Origin: Bimuria novae-zelandiae CBS 107.79
Lineage: Eukaryota; Ascomycota; Dothideomycetes; Pleosporales; Didymosphaeriaceae
Direction of reading: 5' to 3'
NCBI GenBank assembly: GCA_010015655.1
Contig: ML976778.1
Span: 9,529-73,528 of the forward strand
Length of the DNA stretch: 64,000 nucleotides
The notes under the pieces were generated by a model. That model was not told the DNA's origin. It made no database searches and saw nothing but the letters and a program-made list of their open reading frames with translations. Below, piece by piece: positions 33,076 to 44,535 of this stretch; positions within the stretch are counted from its first letter, which is position 1; each line of letters opens with the position of its first letter. Both the position numbers and the translations under genes were made by a program.

Positions 33076-33774
33076 ATGCCCAGCAACGCAAAGAGAAAAG
33101 CGCAGCGCCTTTTGAAGGCCGCGGCAGCACGGGAGGCAGCAAATCGGATGGCATCTCAAGCAACATCAGACCAACCCCGCAGCGCCACTGCGAGTTCTTC
33201 TCATGGCAGCGAACCCACCGCGGCCGACGCAGACCACGCGAGGACAGACAGCACGCTCACTTCCCCCACCAGCGCTACCCCCTCCGCATCTACGAGCAGC
33301 ACTGGAGCAGAGTAGGACTCCACGAACGCCACCACGCCTGCCGAAGACCCGGAACCAGACCAACCGCGCCTGACATTCACAGCCAAATGCAACTACACCG
33401 ACGCGGAGAAGAGAGAGCTGCAGGCAATCTTCCAAGTGTTCTGCTCCGACAAGCTGGGCGCGCTGGCTGCGAAGGACAATAAGCCCGGCCATCATCCCCG
33501 TACGGTGTACCCCAATGTGAATACGCGCCATGAGGCCGAGTTTTTTGAGTGGCTGCTCAATGCAGATACGCTCGCGAGTATAAGGTTGAGAGCAGAGACT
33601 AGCAAGGCGGCGGGCGAGGTGATAAGGAGACTGGAGGAGATGAAGGCGCTGCTTGATGATCGGGAGCAGGCGCATAGGTATCTATCTATGATGATGAGGA
33701 CTATGAGAGCAGAGCTGGAAGAGATGGTGGAGAAGGCTGAGGAGATTGAGAAGGGTAAGGAGCAGAAAAAGTAG
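33076..33774 (+). pseudogene. Coiled-coil gene interrupted by one in-frame TAG
   Basis: From the ATG at 33076 the frame gives 79 codons: a basic start (MPSNAKRKAQRLLKAAAA) and a Ser/Thr/Ala-rich linker. It meets TAG at 33313-33315 (GCA GAG TAG GAC) and then stays open for 152 more codons to 33774. The downstream part has FTAKCNYTDAEKRELQ, a globular-looking segment, and a C-terminal coiled coil (RAELEEMVEKAEEIEKGKEQ). The only acceptor in the right phase after a GA|GTAGGA donor would delete protein-like sequence, so a real stop is the simplest reading. The product would be about 232 residues. Function unknown. Confidence 0.55.
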
Positions 33775-34064
33775 CCTTGATTGGTAATTGGATACGGAGG
33801 TGAGATACCCCGGGATTATGTGTCCGCTGCGCCGTGTGACAACGTCTAGGACTGCGAGTCATACCAGGATAGGCGGTACGACGGCCGAAAAACACATTTC
33901 TGATCCAGTACTGCGTTCATTGTCGCCATAACGCCTTCCTTTCCGATTAGAGCGTCGCACTCCTAACGTCGTCCGCATACCCAAGAACCCATCCCAAAAC
34001 CCAGTTGCCGCATGAATCGATAACCCAAAGCCCATAGCATAGCCTCTCCGATACCTCTCTTCAT

Positions 34065-35900
34065 CTAAGCGACCGCAAACTTACTCCTCATCCTGAGCAC
34101 CTTGCCCCACTTGTATATCGCGGCAATGCCAAACATACACAACACCATCAATCCGGCAAGGAAGCTAACCCCGCCGTTGATGCCCATCTTCTCGAACATG
34201 GGCCGCGCAATCAGAATAGCAGCGAAGGCGAGCAGGCTGCGCGCCAGGCTGTTGGCCGCGAAGATGGAGGCCGCGTAGCGCGGGTAGATATTAGGGATAT
34301 ACAATAGGATGGACTGGAAGATGAAATACACGCCTTTAAAACCCGTTAGCTTTCACTTTTTACAATGGCAAATGGACAGGGAAGAGGAGGGTTGTGTAAA
34401 CTCACCGATGATGATCAGGCCAAACCCAATGGTTGGCGCCACCCAATGCGAGCCCTCTTCCCGCGCCGTCCACGCGTAGATGAACAGCCCGATGGGCATG
34501 AGTGGCGACGCGAGCACGCCGGGCAGCAGGTGGTTTTCGACTTCGCCAAAGGAGCCGGAAAACAGCGCGGGGAAGACGCGGTACTTGAGGTAGACGTACT
34601 GGATGACGAAGGCGATGGTGCCGGCGGGGAGGACGGCGAGGAAGACGAGGCCTGTTGAGGTGGCGCTGAAGCCGAAGTCGTGGGGGTAGACGATGGGGAG
34701 GGACTGTGGAGCGTCAATATCATTACCATACGCCAACTTGACGACGTGAAGCAATCGGACATACCTCAAAGAAGGAGTAGAATATGCCATACGCCAGTCC
34801 AAGATACAACGTGGTAAAGCCCAGCGCCGGATCCTTCACATTCAACACCCACGGCTTAACCAGTGCATCCCAAAGCAGCGCGCCAGCATGCAAATCCCTC
34901 TGCTTGAGCTCCGCCTGACTAACCAGCTCCATATTCCCCGTCTCTTCCCTGCGCCGCTTCGCCTCGTAGTACAAAATCGTCGGCGCGCTCGTCTCAGGCA
35001 GGAAAACCACCATCATGATGTAGAAAGGCCCGGAGATCATGAGCAGCTCCCAGCTAGAGAAGCGCCACCCGAGAGCCTTGACCGCATAGGATGACAGTGT
35101 GGGACCCATGGCGGGCCCCGCAGTCGCAGCCATGGACCACAGCGCGATCGAGTAGCAGAAGGGCGCGGGCGACCAGATGTCGCCGAAGGAGGCACCCACG
35201 ATGCCGAGACAGGGGCCGCACATGAAGCCTAGGAGGAACCGGAGCACCATGAGGCCGGGGTAGTTGTTTACCAAAGCCGTGGGGATGCACAGGATGACGA
35301 AGAAGAAGCCGGAGACGGCGTATGAGGGGTTGCGGCCGATGGCTGGGACTTCGCTGAGGGGCGAGAAGAGGAGGGAGCCTGCGCCGTAGCCCTGACAGAA
35401 TGGTTAGAAAGCTGGGAGGACGTGGGTTGATGGAGAACGTACTAGAACGTAGAGCGCAATGCCCAGTGCACCTTCTGCGTGGGTGACGCCGAAGATCTCA
35501 ATGACGTGTTGCTGGCTGGATGTGTATATCGACGAGCCGACATACAGGGCGAACGTCCAGAAGCTATGCGTGGTCAGCTGGAGTTACATCTTCCTTGTTG
35601 AATGACATACCACAGCACTGCTGTAATGGTGAGCTTCTGGTAAAACGGCCAGTTCTGCGGGTTACTCGGATCCTCAGGCCCGCTCCAGTCCACGATGTTC
35701 GTCACCGCAATGCCCACCTCTTCTTTCTCCGGATCAGACACATCATCCCTCGACCCACTATGCCTTGGGGTCGCAGAGCTGAGCGAAGTTGACGCCGGCG
35801 AGATATTCTTCGGCGTGGCACCTCTCCGGTAGGAAATCTTCCCGCTGGCGATATAGCGGAGGAGCGTGCGTACGGCGGAGTGCTTCACGAGGTAGGTCAT
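34065..35900 (-). CDS. MFS transporter, DHA1 drug/polyamine antiporter family
   Basis: Five exons (35900-35611, 35563-35443, 35391-34765, 34703-34406, 34333-34065) with 47-72-nt introns join in phase to 534 residues. The cytosolic N-terminus ends with DWSGPEDPSNPQNWP, the signature that precedes helix 1 in fungal DHA1 multidrug and polyamine exporters (Tpo1/Flu1 type). FLLGFMCGPCLGIVGASFGDIW fits the helix 4/5 region and AGPAMGPTLSSY fits antiporter motif C. Twelve helices are expected. LPETSAPTILYYEAKRRR begins the central cytosolic loop. Substrate unknown; drugs, polyamines or a metabolite are possible. No biosynthetic cluster is adjacent. Confidence 0.88.
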
Positions 35901-37809
35901 CTTTTAGTCTCCAAACGAGAATAGTAGGCACAAGTTGAAGTTGGCACCACCAGTCGTTCCTGTTTGAGGAGAATTGGATGTCGAAAGAAGGAGTCGATGC
36001 ATGTAGGGAGCATAGGCCCATATCAAGGTAAATTCAATAATTCCCTCCATGACACACCATGTCTCTGTGCTCTGTAATGGAACGGACTTAGCGAAGTCCG
36101 TGTCCATTGGCCTTCAGCTTTGCAGCCGGCTGCGTGGAAAACGTGAAGGGCTGGTTGCACAGAGCATGACTTGGCGTCCGTGCTGGAGCGGTGCCTGTCA
36201 TGAATCTGACAAGTTTGAGGAATCATGTGACTTGCGACGCTACTCCTCGCGTCGATCGGTCTCAAACTGGGCAGCATTGTGTTTCAGGTGACGCATTGGA
36301 GGACACGGGCTGATCTGATATTAATATGGACTTCATATGGAGTCTGCATGTGTCCGTCTCTGGTGGAGGGCTGGACTTCGAGTGGATATGACCCGTTATA
36401 CATATAATGCATTTTGCCATGGAGATTGAGATGCAAGTCAAATCTTCATCTGGCGCCTGTCCAAAAAAAAAAAAAAAGTTGGCTTGGACGACAGATGGAG
36501 AAACTCGCACTTTCGAGCTGTGTTGTTCCAAAGTAGCGGTTAGCGTTCATCAAGATTCCCCTGTTCCGTCTCGCGCACTTACAAATCACCCCACGCAGCC
36601 GCCTTGTCAGGAATCTGACCCCCAACATCTTAGCTCCACAGCATAACATGACCCGTATTCGCAACCGATTGGCAATGCCACATATGCGGACCTTCTTGCG
36701 TGGGTTACGGTTCCACGGCAGCGGTAACCTGGATCGGACTCTCGCTCCTCCGCGCCGCGGACGTTGATGATTGGGAAGGAAAGAATTGAGTTTTCCTAGT
36801 CGTCGAAGGCAGCCGCCTACCTGGTGGGTCTCCCGAACAAACTCCATGTTACCAAGCGTCTTGCGTCCGTAGCCGGTGGTCTCAAGACGAGAGGAACCGA
36901 TGGGTAGCGAATGAAGAGCCCGAGAGACAACAACGGAGGTCGTCGCGGTTAAGGGTATGCACAGCATACGCGATGGGCGCACTGTTCCTAAGGTCGTAAG
37001 TGTTCTCGTGCAGTAAGAAATGTTTCAACAGGCACGAGCTATAACAAAGGATAGCAGCTTCACAACTAAAGGATAAGATATGCAATTTAAGGGTTAGCTT
37101 CTTCACAAAACTACCAAAATGTTGAAGAGAAGGCCTTTAACATAGGAAATAGTGCGTGGGCGTAGCCAACCGCAGGAGAGTGTGTAAGGATGTAGGCTTC
37201 AACGCTTGCACAACATTCAAATCTGTACAAGGAATGCCTCTCGATCAAAGACTCCAACTAAAACATAAATTGACAAGACAATCGTCCGATACGCCTGGAC
37301 GACCTTGTCCACCGGTAGCCCAAACACCCCCAGATCCTGCGATGCAAAGAAAGATCGATCATGTACAGTGCCCGCTGTCTACACCAGTAAAGAATGAACT
37401 GGCGCACCAGATGGCAAAACGCTAACAAAATGTGTGAGTGTATGATAGTTCGCTTCGTAGGTGTCGTGTCGACCATGTGTGCGTTCGTGATAGGCTGCGT
37501 TGCGGGTGTCCGTTTTGGTGATAGTCTTCTGTGTCATGCCATGCAACGTCGTTCGGTACAAGCTGCTTAGCATCGATCGTGAGGTTCAGTGTGCATGGGA
37601 CTGTCGTTCGCGACTATCCAGTATGCCTCGATCTTATGCCGATGTCGTACTGTGGCACAACAGGGCACCGGTAAATGTCTACACCTGCTTCCCTTCGTGG
37701 TGTTGGTGCGCTGGCTGCTGTACGTGACGACAAACTTCTGCTTCATCCAATTCGACTCGCTGCACGGCGGCGCGGCATGCTTCTTGTAGGGTGACAGTTA
37801 GACACTTGC
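35901..37809. other. Long spacer, no supported gene
   Basis: About 1.9 kb. It holds the promoter of the MFS gene, an A15 run at about 36463-36477 and the 3' flank of the FHA gene. A minus-strand scrap near 36650-36700 reads EGPHMWHC...NTGHVMLW, reminiscent of a metal-binding motif, but stops close on both sides and I do not call a gene. Confidence 0.4.
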
Positions 37810-40052
37810 TCACCGGTCCACCTTTGGATAGTCATTGAGCCAAGCCATGACGGCTACGCCCAATGCTACGACTGTAAGCATGGAGATTGCTGGTGCACTG
37901 TGAAGGAGCGCTAGCTCGTTTCGATTTGCTCGTGTGGCCAATGCCTGTGATGTCTTGTTGGACGCTGCAGCATTTCCATGCTCAGCTGGCCGGCCATCCT
38001 GAATCGACTTTCGTATCACCGTCCCGTTGGTGTCGTTGCCGACGTCTTTCTCATTAATGATGGTGATTTCACCATCTTCTTTCTGCTCGCCTTCCACGGA
38101 GCGATCGATGTTATCAGCTTCTGCCTGTGCAGATCCACTTCCGCTGCGACTGCGACGCTTCGCTGCCTTGTCCGACATCTTGGCATTGTCGTTGCGGATG
38201 TTTTCAATCATCTCTGCCAGGGTCCTACGGTCAGCCTCAGCAGTCTCGGCCCGCTGACGGTACTGGTCCATCTGTATCTTCATCTCGTTCATCTCAGTCA
38301 TCATTGTATCGAGACGCTGCTGAAGGCGGGCCGTAGCTACATCTGCAACATTGGAGGAAGCAGAGCCATTGGCCACGACAGTTTCGGTCTCGCTTGCATC
38401 GTCGTCGGCGTCCACCTTGTGGATGTCACCGTTTGCTATGGGTGTCTCTCCTAACAGTCTTTCCCGCTCGAGCCGGTTGGCTCTTTCTTCTGCATCTTCC
38501 CTCGCGCGACGCTCTTCAGTCAGCATGGCTTCAAGATCCCTAAGTCGAACGCCCTGGGACTCAATCTCCTTCTTGGCAGTCTGCAGAGCATCGTTCAACG
38601 TGGAGAGGTGCGCGTCGGATCGTACAGGTGAGCCCATGCTCTTGAACTTCTCACTATCGATCCTCTTCAGAGACGGCGCATCGGGCTTCTCGGGGAGCGG
38701 CTGCTGCGGCGGGGGCGCTGGCGGGTCGGAGAATCTGGCCTTGAGGTTGACGTCATTGATGGGCGAGATCTTTGTGGAATTGATAGGCGAGTTCTTGGTA
38801 GATTTCTCTTTCGGGTCTGCGATGAGAATTGCATTGATGTAAGAGTGTGCCTGTTGAAGATCTTGAGACTGCTGCCGTGCAGCTTTGATCTCGGCCTAGC
38901 ACTTGGTTAGCACGCGATTAGGAAATGTCCGCAGCACAAACTCACGTTCAGCTTCTTGACAACCTGCTCCATGGTGATTGGTTGCAGCCAGAAGTTGGGG
39001 TGTCGCGGTTGCTGCATTGCCCCAACGCCGTTTCCCATTACGGCGGGACCTGGCAGGCGCTGGCTGTTGATTGACCCTTGGCTCGGCGTGCGGCCCCGCA
39101 TGTTGACCATCTGTTGCTGGCCGCCTGGGCCCACCATGTTTGACATCTGCTGGCCGTCCATGTCTCCAAAATTCAGATCGGCCATGTTGCCGGTGTTGGG
39201 GTAGATGCCGGCGTGCTCGACGCGGGCGGCAACCTTGTGGTGCACAATGGTCTTCTGGTCCTCGCTCACGATGTCGATTCCCAATTCCAGCATGTCTTGT
39301 TCTCGCAACTCGTGCGGGTCCGAGTCGCGGTTCTCCTGCGACAGCCGCTGGCCGTTGACAAAGGTGCCGTTGGACGATTTGACGTCGCGGATCCAGATCT
39401 TGCCGTTGCGGTCGGCCCAGATCTCGGCGTGCTGCCGCGACAGGACCTTAGAGTCGAAGTAGCCGTTCTGGGGCGTGGGTATGGTCTTGTTGTTCGTTTG
39501 CCGGCCGATGCGGAGGACGTCTGGGAAGAAGGGCACGGTGATGGTCTTGCGCTCAAAGGTGCCGTTCATGGGCACGAGGTAGAGTATCGCCTGCGCCTCT
39601 TGCATTGGGGTGCGCGGTGCGCCGTTCGACTGCGATTGAGCGGTGCCGGGGTGCTGCGACGGCAGCGGTGCCGGTTGCGGGTGTAGCTGCGTCATGGTGG
39701 TGGTAGCGGAGGGGCCTTGGCCAGTAGAGGTGAGAGGCTGCGATCGACCGTTTGCAATACCGACAATGGGCTCGGTCTTGGTCGCAGGCCATATTCCCCT
39801 GGGCGCCTTTTTCCGCGCAGCCCAGGTCGAGCCGTCGGCGGCAGGTGCAGCGCCCACGCCGTTCGTTTGCGAGGAGGAGGCGGTCGATATGGTCGAGCTA
39901 GACGAGGCCTGGGACGAGAGCGACGAGGACGAGTTGGAGCGTTGGGCACTCTTCCGCGGCATGTACATCCGATACTCGTCGTTGCCGGCTCCGTTAGGGG
40001 CGCCGACGCCGTTACTCCATCTGGTGAACACGGGTGGGGCAACCGCAGTCAT
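37810..40052 (-). CDS. FHA-domain, coiled-coil, tail-anchored protein (PRO45/SLMAP/Far10-like)
   Basis: Exon 1 (40052-38946) and exon 2 (38895-37810) join across a 50-nt intron to give 730 residues. Residues 1-160 are low complexity. An FHA phosphothreonine-binding domain at about 170-260 shows RIGRQ, LSRQHAEI, the SSNGTFVNG loop and LELGIDI. Long coiled coils follow (about 460-640), then a C-terminal hydrophobic helix (SMLTVVALGVAVMAWL) close to the end, giving a tail anchor. This order is that of SLMAP, Sordaria PRO45 and yeast Far9/Far10 (Vps64), subunits of the STRIPAK/FAR complex on ER, nuclear envelope or mitochondria that link PP2A and kinases to hyphal fusion and fruiting. The start ATG at 40052 is the first in frame. 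Divergent from mgr2. Confidence 0.85.
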
Positions 40053-40855
40053 CACAGTGAATGTGCAGCGTTCGCTGCCCGGGCGAGCGAGTGCAGGCGC
40101 GTTTGTGCGTGTGCCGTCACCTTTTCCTCATACAAGGCCGCGGCTGCTGTTTGGCTGGCTCGCTCTAGTGGCGGGCCTGCAGCACGACGGCGGAGTGCAA
40201 GCAGGAGCGATGGCGATGCAGTTGCGTGTCGTCAAGGCCGCATGGGCTGTGCGAGAGCCGCGAGGGCAGCAGGCGGGCGTGCGGCTTGGGAAGCGCGGAT
40301 TAACGTGTCGTGTGCTTTTCGTGGGAGAGCCAGTGCGACGTCGTCTGGGAAGGGCAGGCAGGGATGCCGCAGCGGCGTGGGCAGGAGCGAGCCAGGCGTG
40401 ATTATCGGATGCGTCGATAGGTCGCAGGCGAGTCGTTTCGCAAGATGCGCGCGATGATGCGGAGTCTGGCTGCTCGAGATGCGGATGAAAGTGAGGCCTT
40501 GTCCCTTCTCCACACGCTGCTCCGGGCGCTGAGTGGCCCAGGTGCCGTCCTGCAGGCAAAACGTGATGGTCGCCCTATCCAAGGGCGATAGACCGAATAG
40601 CGACGCAACGGAGCAGAGCAAGAGCAGAATATGCAAGTGCAATTGTTTAGTGATAGGTGATGAGACTGACACAACTCCGACGCATTTCTCCCCCTTCCTA
40701 GGTAGATTCCTTGTCAGCTTGTTGTGGGCTAATATCACGTGACTTTCGTGCCGAGCGAGCTCCGGAAGCGCTATGTTGGATGTGGGACGACGGCTTCAAT
40801 ATCGACGTCTCGAGCTCCTTCTTGCTTCGCGCGAACCCCAAGCACATTGTTCATC
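40053..40855. promoter_or_regulatory. Divergent promoter region between the FHA gene and mgr2
   Basis: 803 bp, GC-rich, between two start codons pointing apart, so it must hold both promoters and leaders. Long open frames appear on both strands because of the composition; none has domain content. No specific factor site is claimed. Confidence 0.45.
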
Positions 40856-41351
40856 ATGCCGGTGCCCGTTGGTGCAATGCCGCAAGGCCAGCATGGCCCT
40901 TCTACCCTCGATAAACGTGTGTAGTATGCTCTGCGCCGCCGAAGCTCCGCTAACAGCATGCAGTCAAGATGGGTGGCATGATGGGTGGCTCTGTGGGTTT
41001 GATTATTGGCTTCATTTTCGGTGTGCATTATTCTGCTGTGAATCCAAATTCAAGCTAACAGAGGCAGGATTCACCAACATCGTGCGTTTTGGTCCGGGTC
41101 CCAATGGCATGCTTCGGACATTGGGGCAGTACATGGTGGGCTCAGCGGCAACATTTGGGTACGCAATGGCATCTGTGATTGACTGCAGAGCTAATCGTGT
41201 ATTGCATAGTTTCTTCATGGCCATTGGTACCACGATCCGCACCGACAGCTCTCCCATCGCCGCCGAGGCCTTCGCGAAGATCAACAGACGGCCGATGATT
41301 TTGCCGCGTCAATACCAATACCCGCGGGCGTCTCACGAGAAGAAGAGCTAG
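40856..41351 (+). CDS. mgr2: Mgr2/Romo1-family mitochondrial inner-membrane protein
   Basis: Four small exons (40856-40916, 40964-41020, 41068-41158, 41210-41351) with 46-51-nt introns join in phase to 116 residues. The assembled protein shows the family landmarks: KMGGMMGGSVGLIIGFIFG (first Gly-rich helix), RFGPGPNGMLRTLGQYM and GSAATFGFFMAIGT (second helix), then IRTD. Mgr2 is a lateral gatekeeper of the TIM23 translocase and is related to animal ROMO1. The last exons happen to be open in one frame across the introns, so a longer unspliced frame from 40773 exists, but only the spliced form gives the conserved protein. Confidence 0.92.
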
Positions 41352-42021
41352 ATGAAAGAGCATGTATATAATTGAGGAGCTGGAGCTTGGGGCAACTTTG
41401 ACCGCCAAAGCGTGTAAAACATCAAGACTAGCATGTGCGGAAAGCTATGTAAAAATAGGCACTGGCAAGCAGAGGCGGAATGCGAATGAAGAACATGGGC
41501 GTGGTATGTTTCCTCGCACCTTGGGCATAGTCAATAAAATTTGGGAAGTGCTTAATCAACCTTCACTGCAATGGTCTTGGCACCGCGCGCGCATGCTCAT
41601 ACACCACTGCGCACGCCGGTATACCCCACTCTAACACCCGTGCGCAGCTTCTCGCGCACCTACCTTTTGAATCCATCAACCGCCTCCAGCACGTGCCCCG
41701 GAAAGTCTGTCACAAATGCTATATAAGACTGCCTGCCCGCGCACCACCTACACCACCCACCCACACACAGCGCACGACCCTCAGACTGTCAACGGCCTTT
41801 CCTTGGCCCAATCCCCCACACCGAATACCAGTCTACCCCATATACTACAACCGCATCCACGCCACCTCGCGCCTGAACCTCAAGCTTTCTGCCCCTTCAT
41901 TCACCAAATCCCTCTCTCGGTCGAAACCAGAGAAACGCTCTGTGTTATCTTAGAGTCTCAATTCCTGTGTTATCTTAGAGTCTCAATTCCACTCGAATCA
42001 CCAACACCGGTAGTCGCCACG
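41352..42021. other. Spacer with pyrimidine-rich promoter and leader
   Basis: A C/T- and CAC-rich stretch (about 41640-41830) and a perfect 25-bp tandem duplication (41941-41990) lead into the next coding region. No RNA gene seen. Confidence 0.5.
41941..41990. repeat. Perfect 25-bp tandem duplication
   Basis: 41941-41965 and 41966-41990 are identical 25-base units starting TGTGTTATCT and ending CTCAATTCC. They lie in the leader 32 bases before the ATG at 42022. Perfect identity suggests a recent slippage or duplication. Confidence 0.95.
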
Positions 42022-44057
42022 ATGTCGAATCCACGCAACAGGCCCAGTAAGTCTAGCAAGTCCAGGGCTAGCAAACCCAGCGGGGTCGAAAAGTCAACCA
42101 AGACCAAATCTCAATCCCCCAACTCGGTGCAGCAGAACATCATCCAGCACATTGCGCAGCAACTCCAGGCGAAGGAATTGGAGACCATCCCCCCAGCCTG
42201 CCGTGCGCGCGAAATCAGTCGACGTTTTGGAACAGGAGAGGATGGATTATTAGCTCGCGCTGCAGCTTAAGAGGGAGCAGCTTGGGGGTATAGAAGAGCT
42301 TATCGAGCCTGCCAAATCAACTGGAACCAAGTCTCCGTCTCCCAGGTGGTCGAAAAGGCCGACGGAATGCTCGCGCAGCAGACTCATATGCAAGAACAGG
42401 AAAGCAGCGCCGAATCTACCGAGCCAACGATGTCTAAGGTTGGAATGGCACCAGTGCCTCAGCCAAAAGCTGCTGTTCCCGGAGAAGGACCCTCATCGAA
42501 CAAATTCTACGACCCACTCCACAACATCTTGTCAGAATTCGAAGAGGCCCATGCGAGTATCGCGAAACTCGCCGATGAACAAGGTCGTGTCCCTTATATA
42601 CACGTTTCCTGGTACGTCCGAGGATGGGAGAAAGTGGTTCGCGAAGCCGTGAAGGCCTTGGAGACTTACGAAGAGCAACGCGTCTCTGACATTCGCGCCT
42701 CAATAGATGCTGACACCCATCGCGATCAGTACCACCAGGAGCAACCAAACGCCAAGGATGAACACTACAAGAAGCAACTGGACGCCAAGGAGGCAGCACA
42801 CAAGGTCGATCTCCAACACTACGCGGAGGCGATGGTTCAGGCCAATAAGGAGGCAGCGGAGGCCAAGAGGAAGCAGCGGCCTTGCGCGAGCAGCTTGCGA
42901 AACCAGTCAAGAAGAATGGGACCCAGGGCGACATAGTACCCAAGGAAACTTTTGATCAATGGAAAGCAGACCTTAGGAAGAAGGTCGGTCAGGAGATCGA
43001 AGAAAAGCAGGAGGAGATGAACGGTATACTCGACGAGGCATACACAAAGGCACGGGCGCAGAAGATGGTCTACGGTTTGGAGCTCAAGAGGAAGAACGAT
43101 GAGTTCGAAAAGTATATCGCGGATATGAAGGAGCATTACGAGAAGAAGGTTTTCGAGTTCCAGAAGTATGTCGCGGGTTTGAAGCAGCACTTCGAGAAGA
43201 GGATCCAGTCGGCGGCCATCACCACCCAAGCCATGTCGGCACCACCGACTTCTTCACCCTCAGCTGCCGATCTTCAGGCAGAGTTTGAGAAGAAGCTGGC
43301 CGGCGCGCTCAAGAAGAAGGACCAAGAGTACAGCGCAAAATTGGCCAAGGAACGACAGAAGATGAAGAAGGAAGCGGCTGCCACAATCCCGTCGCCTCCA
43401 AAGACTCCTGCACCCAAAGTGGAGCAAGCACCGGCTACTTCTCCCGTCGACTTCCTACCACTTTCCCTGTATGGGACGTTTTTGCCTCGCAGCGTCGGAG
43501 CGGGCCCCACGCCCTTGAGCAACGACCGGGGGTTCGACTTGCGCGCCGAAGGCCTGCGCGAACAGCTTCGGAAGGAGGAGGAAGACGACGACCGCCTGCG
43601 CAAGCAACTCGCTGAATCCAAGAAGAAGGCTGATCAGTCTCCTCCGGCTACACCCCTCGTAGAAGAGAAGAAGCGCAAGCGCGCCTCGGATGACGAAGGG
43701 GCTAATACCGCTCCCCGAGCGAAGGCCCTCCGCACCTCGCATGACCAGACGGCGCCTACTGCTACACTTCGGGGTGTTCTTTCTCACAGCTCGAAGATCG
43801 TCCCGCCCCGCCCCGCGTTCTCCTTGACTCCCACACCAAACGGAGAATACGAGCTCGCCTTCTCTCCCACCGACGCAGCTCCTAGCAGCTCGCCTACGCC
43901 TACGCCGTCGAAGCCGGGCCGCAAGATCACCGCGATTCGAGGCCTCTTCGACACGACGTACCACGACCTCCCTCGGTGCCAGACCCCTTCTCTCGAGATG
44001 ACCGATGAGGAAGAACTGGAGCTGAGCTCCGTGTTCCAGGGGACTTACAAGGAGTAG
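42022..44057 (+). pseudogene. Large coiled-coil protein gene with several frameshifts
   Basis: The reading starts at ATG 42022 (MSNPRNRPSKSSKSR), shifts frame at about 42180-42210 into SVDVLEQERMDY, meets TAG at 42249-42251, continues LALQLKREQLGGIEELIE, shifts back near 42345 to VVEKADGMLAQQ, and shifts again at about 42870 into LREQLAKPVKKNGTQ before running open to 44057. No GT-AG pairs in the right phase explain these changes. Joined, the protein would be about 670 residues: a basic start, a long Lys/Glu/Gln-rich coiled coil (about residues 150-450), a Pro/Ser-rich segment with the nuclear-localisation-like KKRKRAS, and a conserved-looking C-terminus (GLFDTTYHDLPR...EEELELSSVFQGTY). Function unknown. 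Confidence 0.5.
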
Positions 44058-44535
44058 GTCCACCTCATTGCATACCGATTTGTTTTCTTGCTGCCAGCAC
44101 TTAACACTGCTTAGTTTGTCTTTCTGTTTCACTTCCTTATAAGTCATCCAGCCCCGTCGAGGAGAATGCGCACTCGAATCGGCGGGATAGCACCAGACAG
44201 CTAGGAGGGAAACGCCTATACTGAAAGGTCGCTGTGGGTGGTCTTTCTTTACTTGCTTATTTTTTGGGTGGAACAGTTTGTGTGAGGATGAGTTTACGTT
44301 GAATTAGTTTTGAGTTCTGAAGAGTTGTCTTAGAAGGGAGTTCAATGATTTATTTAACTATATAAATCTTGGCAGTTCGTGGTGCCCTGATGTGAAGGAT
44401 GTATAAAGCAGATGCGTCGGATTCACCTCCTGAGAGCTTTTTATAAAGTGCTTGGGGAGCTTTGCTATCCCAATTGCTAACCCCTAATCGCAATCCTGGA
44501 TACTTGGATTGCACGATCGCACAGTTCACCCCTGC
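44058..44535. other. Convergent spacer, no gene seen
   Basis: 3' flanks of the coiled-coil gene and the esterase gene. AT-rich patch near 44340-44380. Nothing else recognised. Confidence 0.5.

Noticed and set aside
36446..36982. 178-codon minus-strand frame with a multicopper-oxidase-like scrap (EGPHMWHC...TGHVMLW)
   Set aside because: The motif-like scrap is in a different frame from the long frame, stops flank it within 35 codons, and no splice-compatible neighbouring exons were found.
40128..40738. Long minus-strand frames in the GC-rich FHA/mgr2 divergent region
   Set aside because: GC-rich DNA lacks stops by composition. The frames overlap the promoter region and have no recognisable domain.
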